Source: JAOZPE01 sp964601275
GTDB taxonomy: Bacteria; Krumholzibacteriota; Krumholzibacteriia; JAJRXK01
Assembly (NCBI GenBank): GCA_964601275.1
Contig: CAZRMV010000001.1
Coordinates: forward strand, 186,001 to 250,000
Direction: 5' to 3'
DNA: 64,000 nucleotides
In this document: positions 51,732 to 59,239 of the stretch, piece by piece
Numbering within the stretch: the stretch's first letter is position 1
Layout of the letters: each line of letters starts with the position of its first letter
Made by a program: the position numbers and the translations under genes
The notes under the pieces: generated by a model
Database searches by the model: none
Told to the model about the DNA's origin: nothing
The model's input: the letters and a program-made list of their open reading frames with translations, nothing else

Positions 51732-53111
51732 TCATCTTTCGGCGGGAAGTGGAACCTTGTGAGGAGGGATCAACGGCTCGAGCCTTTGCAAGCACCAGGC
51801 GGCGGTCCCCGGGCGCTCGAAGAAGGCCGGCTCCTCGAAGGCGGCATGGATCATCGCCCGCCGGAACCCGACCGGGGGCAAGGCATTCCAGGAGGCGATT
51901 TCCTCGGCGGAGCCCTCCCGATCGAGCACCGCGCGGTAGAGCATGGGAACGTAATCGGTCCAGCCACCGGAGTCTTCGGCGGACCGCTTCCGGCCCTCGA
52001 ACCACGTGGCCGCCAGGTCCTGCCCTCGACGCGTGCACGCGGCCTCGTCGGGAGCCAGGCCGTCCCGTGCTCTGCGGGCGAATTCGAACTGCGCCGCCAC
52101 CCGGGCGTACCACTTCAACTGCCATGTGCGGGCGAAGCGGTCCAGCTCGGCTGGCGGTGCCCGACCTTCGAGGATCGCCGCGAAGAGCGCCCGCGCGTAG
52201 TCGGGGACGCTTCCTCCCGCCTCCCGGTAGAAATCGTCGGTGACGCATCCAGCCTCCAGCCGCGCCTGCTCGGCGTAGACCTCGTCGAGGTACTCGTGGA
52301 GCACGTAGCCGGGGCCGGCCCGCAGGTGCGCGGTGAGGTCTTCGGGCAGGAGCTGGGTGGCGACGGTGGCGAGGATTCCCATGCTCAAGGCCACCGCGGG
52401 CAGACTGGGATGGCGCTGGTACACGAGAGCCCACACCAGCATTGCCACGAAGGTCGTGATCATCAACGGGAGATTCGGCCAGTGGACCAGGGCGAAGAGC
52501 CCGGCGGGAACCAGCACCAGGGCGGCAGACGATGCGCCCAGGCGTCGCAGACGGCTCTGCGAGAAGACCAGCACCAGGGCCAGCTGGACGAAAGCATAGA
52601 GGGGATATCGCAGCAGCGACTTCGCGAAGCGGGCACCGGAGACGGGAACGGGATCAAGGCGGAAGAGAATCAGCACCGGGACCATCAGGAGCAGGGTGGG
52701 AATCGACAACGACCTCGCCGCCTCGCAGAACGCGTGCATCGAACCCCACAGAGCCCGCCAGCCGGGGTCGCGCCGCAAGAGGAAGGCCACCGTCGCGATC
52801 ACGCCCCCGGCGACCGCCAGGTGGTTCGGCTGCCTCGGGCCCGAGGGGAACCAGGTCCAGACCAGGAGGAAGAGCAGCGGGAAGATCGACAACTCCCAAG
52901 CCGCCTGTCGGGCGGTGGGGTCGGAGGGAAATCGACGGCCCCGGCGCCGGAGGAGGAACCCCGCGGTGACCAGCGAGATCACCAGGAGAGCGATCCACAG
53001 TGGGGGGGAGAGCGGCAGGGGCGCGGCGTGGTGCAGTCCGACCCGACGGTAGCGCAGACCTGCCGCCCCCAGGATGGCGATCCAGCTTGCAAGCAGCGGC
53101 AGCCAGGCCAT
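51732..53111 (-). CDS. CPBP-like intramembrane protein (degenerate) with DUF4214-like C-terminus
   Basis: The 459-residue protein has about nine hydrophobic helices in residues 1-~290. The segment LRYPLYAFVQLALVLVFSQSRLRRLG, then LFALVHWPNLPLMITTFVAMLVWALVYQR, follows the CPBP (Abi/Rce1-type) intramembrane protease pattern. Only the second motif His (VHWPN) is present; the first-motif Glu-Glu is replaced by hydrophobic residues, so proteolysis is doubtful. The cytosolic or periplasmic tail (~295-459) ends in YVPMLYRAVLDREGSAEEIASW...FEEPAFF, a DUF4214-like helical module. The ATG at 53111 is chosen to start before the first helix. The candidate peptide gene lies upstream on the same strand. 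Confidence 0.6.
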   Translation of the reverse strand: MAWLPLLASWIAILGAAGLRYRRVGLHHAAPLPLSPPLWIALLVISLVTAGFLLRRRGRRFPSDPTARQAAWELSIFPLLFLLVWTWFPSGPRQPNHLAVAGGVIATVAFLLRRDPGWRALWGSMHAFCEAARSLSIPTLLLMVPVLILFRLDPVPVSGARFAKSLLRYPLYAFVQLALVLVFSQSRLRRLGASSAALVLVPAGLFALVHWPNLPLMITTFVAMLVWALVYQRHPSLPAVALSMGILATVATQLLPEDLTAHLRAGPGYVLHEYLDEVYAEQARLEAGCVTDDFYREAGGSVPDYARALFAAILEGRAPPAELDRFARTWQLKWYARVAAQFEFARRARDGLAPDEAACTRRGQDLAATWFEGRKRSAEDSGGWTDYVPMLYRAVLDREGSAEEIASWNALPPVGFRRAMIHAAFEEPAFFERPGTAAWCLQRLEPLIPPHKVPLPAER

Positions 53112-53185
53112 GGTTCTCGGTCCGTCGTCGCGCGTGGGAGCCCGAAGGGGAAGAAGGGGCTCGGAAGGGCCCCGGTTGGACGAAG

Positions 53186-53214
53186 AAGGCCCCGGCATCG
53201 GTGACCGGGGCCTT
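53186..53214 (-). terminator. Terminator-like hairpin upstream of the CPBP-like gene
   Basis: Read on the minus strand, a 10-bp stem AAGGCCCCGG / 9-nt loop / CCGGGGCCTT is followed by CTTCG. It separates the peptide ORF from the CPBP-like gene, so it could end a peptide-only transcript or act as an attenuator. The T run is short. Confidence 0.5.
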
Positions 53215-53290
53215 CCGGGTTCGATGTGGTGGCGATGGGGTCCCCTTTCCCGGGGGTTCCCCGTGGGCACATCGTGCGGTGGAAGGTCCC

Positions 53291-53338
53291 CTAAGGGGTC
53301 GCCACCTCCATCAAGCCACAAAAGTCGTTACAGCCCAC
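53291..53338 (-). CDS. Candidate 15-residue peptide gene (or leader peptide)
   Basis: A GTG-initiated 16-codon ORF would encode MGCNDFCGLMEVATP. Its support is translational: the 13 nt AAGGAGGTGATCC (53352-53340), one base before the GTG, are fully complementary to the 3' end of 16S rRNA, with GGAGG spaced 7 nt from the start, which is ideal. A TTGACA promoter candidate lies about 140 nt upstream and a terminator-like hairpin 75 nt downstream. The peptide has two cysteines (C-x3-C) and no similarity I recognise. It may be a leader peptide controlling the CPBP-like gene, a free signalling or modified peptide, or chance. It is too short to judge from codon use. Confidence 0.4.
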   Translation of the reverse strand: MGCNDFCGLMEVATP

Positions 53339-53451
53339 TGGATCACCTCCTTCGCGACGGTTCTCGATCGGCGGGCCCCTTCCCGCCCGGTCCCGGGGCC
53401 GCCGTCTGCCCGCTGGGGACCGCCGCGCTGAAGGCGCGGGCTCCGGACCGG

Positions 53452-53481
53452 ATCTTCCTCCACCGGCCCGCTTCCTGTCAA
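53452..53481 (-). promoter_or_regulatory. Candidate promoter for the peptide ORF / CPBP-like gene
   Basis: A perfect -35 TTGACA (53481-53476) is followed after 18 nt by GAAGAT (53457-53452), a weak -10. It directs transcription towards the 15-codon ORF, back to back with the ahcY promoter. Confidence 0.35.
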
Positions 53482-53517
53482 GGGAGCCCTCGGCGAGGGT
53501 GCGGGCCAGATCGATCA

Positions 53518-53545
53518 TTGCGCGAGGCCTGGAATCGGGTACTTT
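53518..53545 (+). promoter_or_regulatory. Candidate promoter for ahcY
   Basis: TTGCGC (53518-53523), a 16-nt spacer and TACTTT (53540-53545), giving a leader of about 110 nt with a GCCCGC-CCT-GCGGGC hairpin close to the start codon. Confidence 0.45.
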
Positions 53546-53662
53546 TTGTCCTGTTCCGGGCGTGAGCGGACCCCGTGTCCCTTCGAGTGGGCCCCAAGTC
53601 CCTTCCCCCGCCACTGGCCTTCCCCCAGGAGCCCGCCCTGCGGGCGTCGCATCGGAGATCCC

Positions 53663-55120
<1,458 letters not shown>

Positions 55121-55179
55121 GGAGTGGGTCCTCCTCTCTCCCCAGCTGCGCTTGGTTCTCGTTCGATCGGGTGTCGGAA

Positions 55180-56337
55180 TCACCGCAGTGGTTTGACTTG
55201 GTCCACGAGATCTTGAAGGGCCACGGCGCGGATTCGCGGCGCCATCGGGTAGGATTGCGAACCGGCGTGGATCACCGTGACCGATGAGAGCTTCAGATCT
55301 TCGATGGCTGTCCTCATCGAGCGAGTGACCCTTGGCTCCGACGATCTCTTGAACTCGAAGCCCAGTCGCTCTCGCCCTCGAAAGACGATGAGATCGATCT
55401 CCGCGCCTCCGTGCGTTCCCCAGAAGAAGCATTCGTCCGGGCGTGCGCCGAGCCGTTGAACGATCTGATCGAGGGCAAAACCCTCCCAGGATGCTCCGAC
55501 CTTGGGGTGTCCCTCCAGATCGTGGCGGGTTCGCAGGCCGAGGAGAGTGTGGAGAAGTCCGGAATCGGCTACGTAGACTTTTGGGGACTTGATCTGACGC
55601 TTCTTGAGGTTCGCGTGCCACGGCTGCAATTGCCGCACCACGAGTGCGTGGGTGAGGAGATCGAGATATCGACGGACGGTATGGTCGGAGACTCCGAAAG
55701 AACGGGAGAATTCCGACGCGTTCCAGATTTGTGCGTGGTAATGCGCCAGCATCGTCCAGAAGCGCCGTAAAGCCCGGGCCTCGATATGGATGCCGAGTTG
55801 GGGAAGATCCTGCTCCAAGAAGGTTCGCACGAAACTGAGACGCCATTTCTCGCTCTGGTCGAGCGTCCGAGCGAGATAGGCCCGGGGAAATCCACCTCTC
55901 AGCCACAGGGCTTCCCAGCTCGTGGAGCCGACTTCATCCAGCGCGAGGCCGGGAAGTTGGTGATAGTGGATGCGTCCAGCCAGAGATTCCGAACCCTGCC
56001 TCAGGAGCTGGGGAGATGCACTCCCCAGGATGAGGAAACGGGCCGGTAGAGGCCGCCGGTCGACCAGAACCCGAAGAATCGGGAACAATTCAGGGAGCCT
56101 TTGGATCTCATCGATGACCACCAGTCCCCGTAGATCCTTCAGAGCGAGCATGGGATCGTGCAGCCTGGCCAGATCCTCTGGATTCTCGAGGTCGAAGAAG
56201 GTGGTTCTGCGACGGCCAGCGGCGAATTGCCGGGCCAGCGTCGTCTTGCCCACCTGCCTTGCTCCCACGATTCCCGTCACGGGGAATTGGGAGATCAGAC
56301 GCTTGAGCTGTTGCAGATGCCGACTTCTCTGGATCAT
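55180..56337 (-). CDS. AAA-family ATPase with DUF4143 C-terminal domain
   Basis: The 385-residue protein has an N-terminal AAA_14-type ATPase (Walker A GIVGARQVGKTTLARQF near residue 25; Walker B LVVIDEIQRLPELF; sensor LGSASPQLL). The C-terminal DUF4143 domain has a winged helix (FGVSDHTVRRYLDLLTHALVV) and a PD-(D/E)XK-like nuclease core (GAEIDLIVFRGRERLGFEFK). These proteins are widespread in anaerobes and in mobile-gene-rich genomes; their biological role is unknown. The coding sequence and its AT-rich leader look lower in G+C than neighbours, suggesting acquisition. An upstream palindrome overlaps the promoter (own entry). Confidence 0.9.
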   Translation of the reverse strand: MIQRSRHLQQLKRLISQFPVTGIVGARQVGKTTLARQFAAGRRRTTFFDLENPEDLARLHDPMLALKDLRGLVVIDEIQRLPELFPILRVLVDRRPLPARFLILGSASPQLLRQGSESLAGRIHYHQLPGLALDEVGSTSWEALWLRGGFPRAYLARTLDQSEKWRLSFVRTFLEQDLPQLGIHIEARALRRFWTMLAHYHAQIWNASEFSRSFGVSDHTVRRYLDLLTHALVVRQLQPWHANLKKRQIKSPKVYVADSGLLHTLLGLRTRHDLEGHPKVGASWEGFALDQIVQRLGARPDECFFWGTHGGAEIDLIVFRGRERLGFEFKRSSEPRVTRSMRTAIEDLKLSSVTVIHAGSQSYPMAPRIRAVALQDLVDQVKPLR

Positions 56338-56342
56338 GATCG

Positions 56343-56390
56343 CCTTCAATATACCGTGAAATATCGAAGTACACCATCGGTATTTCAAGG
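56343..56390 (-). promoter_or_regulatory. Palindromic operator overlapping a promoter
   Basis: The AT-rich imperfect inverted repeat CCTTCAATATACCG ... CGGTATTTCAAGG (about 13 bp per arm) includes the minus-strand promoter TTGAAA (56388-56383), 17-nt spacer, GATATT (56365-56360). Placement 6 bp before the ATPase start suggests self-regulation by its winged-helix domain. Confidence 0.5.
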
Positions 56391-56517
56391 TTCCCAAGAG
56401 CACGATCCATGCCCGCTGAACCGGCTTGGTGGGAGGCGGGACGTGGATTGGTCCTTCCGGGTCCGACACGAATCAGGGTGGTCAGGGTGTCCCGCCCGCC
56501 GGCGCTTCCTTTCTCCA

Positions 56518-57270
56518 TCAGGACTGCCGGAGCGAGAAGCGTCTCATCTCGTTGCGGTCGACACTTTCCAGGCGCAGGTAGTACAGCCCGTTGGGCAGCT
56601 CCTCGCCTTCTTTGTCGCGCGCGTTCCATCGCACTTCGTGCCGGCCGGCATGCAAGACCTTGCCCGGCCGCAGGGGCAGGTCGTCGTCCTTGGGCTCGAG
56701 CAGCTTCAAGACGAATTCATGCACGCCGGGATCCATCGTGGCGTGCAGGAGTTCGCCGCGGAACTTCTTCTGATCGTCGTAGATGCTCACGATCACCGAT
56801 TGGGTACGGGGCAGGACGAAGCGGAACACGATCCGCTTCTTCTGGATCTCGGGGAAGCGGTAGAGAGGAGCGGTTCCGTCGACCGCGCTGGCAACTCCGC
56901 CCTTGAAGAAGACCCAGGTCGTGTCGGCACGGCTGGTCCAGCTCCACTCCTCGTCGAAGTATCCGCCGATCTTCTCCCGGTGGTCGGGTTCGCCTTTCAG
57001 CAGCAGTACCTGTTCGGTGGTCAAGCCCGGCTGCAGGCGGCCCCGGTAGATGGCGTCGAACTGCGCCTGGGGCAGCGAGCCGTGCGTCTTCAGGTACGAC
57101 ATGCGGGCCTGGCGATGGGGGCCCTCGGGCATGTTCTCCAGCGGGGGCAGCGAGGAGGCGCAGGCGCCGAGGAACAAGGCCAGGACGAGGGCGGCCGCCC
57201 CTCCCGCGGGAGAGGCCCCGCACTGCGAACGAGCCATGCTCTTCCAGAAGTGGAGACCCGTGGTCATCAT
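56518..57270 (-). CDS. Lipoprotein with BamE/SmpA-like and FlgD-Ig-like parts
   Basis: The 250-residue lipoprotein has a lipobox LGAC (Cys near residue 37), followed by a helical region (GPHRQARMSYLKTHGSLPQAQFDAIYRG). A LQPGLTTEQVLLLKGEPDHRE segment resembles the BamE/SmpA 'G-T-x-x-E-V-x-x-x-x-G-x-P' pattern. The C-terminal ~100 residues form a FlgD-Ig-like beta domain (IVFRFVLPRTQSVIVSIYDDQKKF, then VRWNARDKEGEELPNGLYYLRLES) without the full terminal LVVVR consensus. AGGAG lies 7 nt before the first of two ATGs (57270). Role unknown; a secretion or envelope assembly factor is possible. Confidence 0.65.
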   Translation of the reverse strand: MMTTGLHFWKSMARSQCGASPAGGAAALVLALFLGACASSLPPLENMPEGPHRQARMSYLKTHGSLPQAQFDAIYRGRLQPGLTTEQVLLLKGEPDHREKIGGYFDEEWSWTSRADTTWVFFKGGVASAVDGTAPLYRFPEIQKKRIVFRFVLPRTQSVIVSIYDDQKKFRGELLHATMDPGVHEFVLKLLEPKDDDLPLRPGKVLHAGRHEVRWNARDKEGEELPNGLYYLRLESVDRNEMRRFSLRQS

Positions 57271-57410
57271 GGTCGATCTCCTGGACCGAGGACAAACGGA
57301 AACGGCTGGTGTCACCATCACCCCAAGCGACCCGCGCGTCAAGCGGCCCGGCCGTCCACCAGACGTGGCCTCGGGGGTGCGCGTTCCCACCGCCGCTTTC
57401 CGGTGTGTCC

Positions 57411-58274
57411 TCAACCGGGGGCGTCTTCCGGCGCGCGCGCTTCCTGGAACACCTTCCGGTCTTCCCACCGCACCGCGGTCAGCTCGCCCCCCCATACGCA
57501 GCCGCTGTCCAGGCACCAGGCGTCTTCGCGCAGCATCAATCCCAGCATGGCCCAGTGCCCGAAGATCACCTTCGTCCCCCGCCATCTCCGGCCGGGAGCG
57601 TCGAACCAGGGCACCGCGCCCGCGGGAATCTCGTCCTCCCCCTTGACGAAACCCTCCACCATCTCTCCGCGCCGATCGACCAGCCGCAGCAAGGTCGCGG
57701 CATGGAGGAAGAGCGTTTCCTCGGCCGGGACACCGTCCGTTCCCTGCCGTCCCTCCGCCCGGCTCGAGCGCCCGGGGCGGGCTCCCTCCGGCGCCGCGGG
57801 GTGGCCCCGGCGCCACGAGGCCTCCAGGAGCGGCCCGGCCGCCGCGCCCTGCAGGCGTTCGCTGCACCGGCCGGCCAGGATCCGCGCCTCCTCCAGGGTC
57901 CACCGGGGCAAGAGACCCGCGTGGACCAGGGCGGATCCGTCCTTTACCAGCAACAAGGGCTGCCGGCGGAGCCACGCGACCCGTTCGGCCGCTTCGGGAG
58001 CGTCGAGCAGCCGACCGAGGGCGTCCGGCCGGCCGAAGCCCTCCACCCCGAGAGCCATCGCCAGCAGGTGCATCTCGTGGTTGCCCAGCACGAAGTGGAC
58101 GCAATCCTGGTGGTCGAAGGCCCAATTGAGGACGTGCCGGGAATGGGGGCCCCGGTGGATGAGGTCGCCGGTCAGCCACAGGCGGTCCCGTCCGGGACGG
58201 AACCGGATGCGCCCGAGAAGCCCCTGGAGGGTGTACCAGCAGCCGTGGATGTCGCCGATCGCGTAGGTGGCCAT
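57411..58274 (-). CDS. apaH: ApaH/serine-threonine phosphatase-type metallophosphoesterase
   Basis: The 287-residue protein is a PPP-family phosphoesterase with DxH (GDIHGCWYTLQGLL), GDxxxRG-like (LTGDLIHRGPHSRHVL) and GNHE (VLGNHEMHLLAMAL) motifs. HAGLLPRW and a late GHW segment (FGHWAMLGLML) follow. It should hydrolyse diadenosine tetraphosphate (ApaH-type) or phosphoproteins (PrpA-type); the order and length favour ApaH-like. Two residues of the dimetal site are in the GDIHG and GDLIHRG loops. A low-complexity Arg/Ala/Gly insert (about residues 160-185) is unusual. The start is the ATG at 58274; the ribosome site is weak. Confidence 0.82.
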   Translation of the reverse strand: MATYAIGDIHGCWYTLQGLLGRIRFRPGRDRLWLTGDLIHRGPHSRHVLNWAFDHQDCVHFVLGNHEMHLLAMALGVEGFGRPDALGRLLDAPEAAERVAWLRRQPLLLVKDGSALVHAGLLPRWTLEEARILAGRCSERLQGAAAGPLLEASWRRGHPAAPEGARPGRSSRAEGRQGTDGVPAEETLFLHAATLLRLVDRRGEMVEGFVKGEDEIPAGAVPWFDAPGRRWRGTKVIFGHWAMLGLMLREDAWCLDSGCVWGGELTAVRWEDRKVFQEARAPEDAPG

Positions 58275-58476
58275 GAGGCCGCAGCTTGGGGGGAGAGAAG
58301 CGCCCATGCAAGGGCGGAGGAAGATCCTCTTGGGTTTTCCCGGAGTTCCACTAGGATTCACGGGGAGTCGAAGGCTTCATCGTCGGCCGGCGGGGAGAGC
58401 CAACCCGCCGGGGCTTCGGTCACCATCGCGGGATTCCCGCCCGAGAGGAACCCCCGTGATCTCCAGGAGGCAGTCC

Positions 58477-59163
58477 ATGCGTCGCGTCGTCGTTTTCATC
58501 GCGCTGACCACCCTGATCGCCGGCCTCGTCGCGTTGGCCGGTTGCGATCAGAACACCAAGGATCCCAACGCCGGCAAGACCACCCAGACGGCAAAGAAAC
58601 TGGCTCCGGTGACCGGCACCGAACAGTTGCCTGAAGGGCACCCCCCGATCGAGGGTATGACTCCTTCCGCCGAGGGAACCACATCGCCCACGGTCATCGG
58701 CGGGGTTGCCTACACCGTTCCCGCCGAGTGGATCGACGCCGGACCCGCGGGAATGCGGGCGGCCCAGTTCCAGTTGCCGCCGCAGGGCAGCGATCCCGCC
58801 GCCGCCGAGGTGACGGTGTTCTACTTCGGTCCGAGCAATGGCGGCGGCGTCGAGGCCAACATCGATCGGTGGATCGGCCAGATGAGCCAGCCGGACGGCA
58901 GCAGCTCGGCCGAGCACGCCCATCGGGAGGACCTCGAGGTGGACGGAATGCCGGTGCACATCGTCAGCGTCGACGGCACCTTCAATGCCGGGAGCATGGG
59001 CGGCTCCACCGGCGGACCGAAGAAGGGCTACCGGATGGTGGGGGCCATCGTGGAAGGTCCCCAGGGCAGCATCTTCTTCAAGCTCGTCGGTCCCAAGGAG
59101 ACCGCGACCGCCATGGAAGCGGGGTTGCGCGACCTGGTGAAGAGCTTCAAGAAGGCGGGCTGA
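58477..59163 (+). CDS. Small lipoprotein of unknown function
   Basis: The 228-residue lipoprotein has a signal with lipobox ALAGC (Cys near residue 23). The region to about 75 is Thr/Pro-rich and probably a flexible linker. The remainder (VIGGVAYTVPAEWIDAGP ... MRAAQFQLPPQ, AEVTVFYFGPSNGGGVEANIDRWIGQM, YRMVGAIVEGPQGSIFFKLVGPKET) is a compact alpha/beta domain. It resembles domains found on lipoproteins of deltaproteobacteria and Planctomycetes that have no assigned function. AGGAGG lies 6 nt before the ATG at 58477. Confidence 0.75.
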   Translation: MRRVVVFIALTTLIAGLVALAGCDQNTKDPNAGKTTQTAKKLAPVTGTEQLPEGHPPIEGMTPSAEGTTSPTVIGGVAYTVPAEWIDAGPAGMRAAQFQLPPQGSDPAAAEVTVFYFGPSNGGGVEANIDRWIGQMSQPDGSSSAEHAHREDLEVDGMPVHIVSVDGTFNAGSMGGSTGGPKKGYRMVGAIVEGPQGSIFFKLVGPKETATAMEAGLRDLVKSFKKAG

Positions 59164-59239
59164 TCGCCGACCCGCGGGGAATCTCCTTGCCATCACCGAG
59201 ACGCTTCCCGCGCCGGTCAGTGGATCCAAGGAAGCCGTA

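Larger units (their letters stand above)
53112..53662. other. Structured intergenic region with peptide ORF, hairpins and divergent promoters
   Basis: This 550 bp sits between the CPBP-like gene (-) and ahcY (+). On the minus strand it holds a candidate promoter, a 15-codon ORF and a terminator-like hairpin (own entries). Between the ORF and that hairpin are several short G4/C4 inverted repeats (CCCCTTAGGGG, GGGGAACCCC and GGGGACCCC at 53246-53300). On the plus strand it holds the ahcY promoter. No SAH riboswitch pattern was found. Confidence 0.5.

Noticed and set aside
53339..53352. Fourteen bases (TGGATCACCTCCTT) matching the 3' end of 16S rRNA on the plus strand.
   Set aside because: The match stops there and no upstream 16S sequence is present; it is better explained as a Shine-Dalgarno on the minus strand.
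53546..53662. Possible SAH riboswitch in the ahcY leader.
   Set aside because: The conserved GAGGAGCGCTGC and pairing AGGCTCGG segments are not found; only a small hairpin is present.
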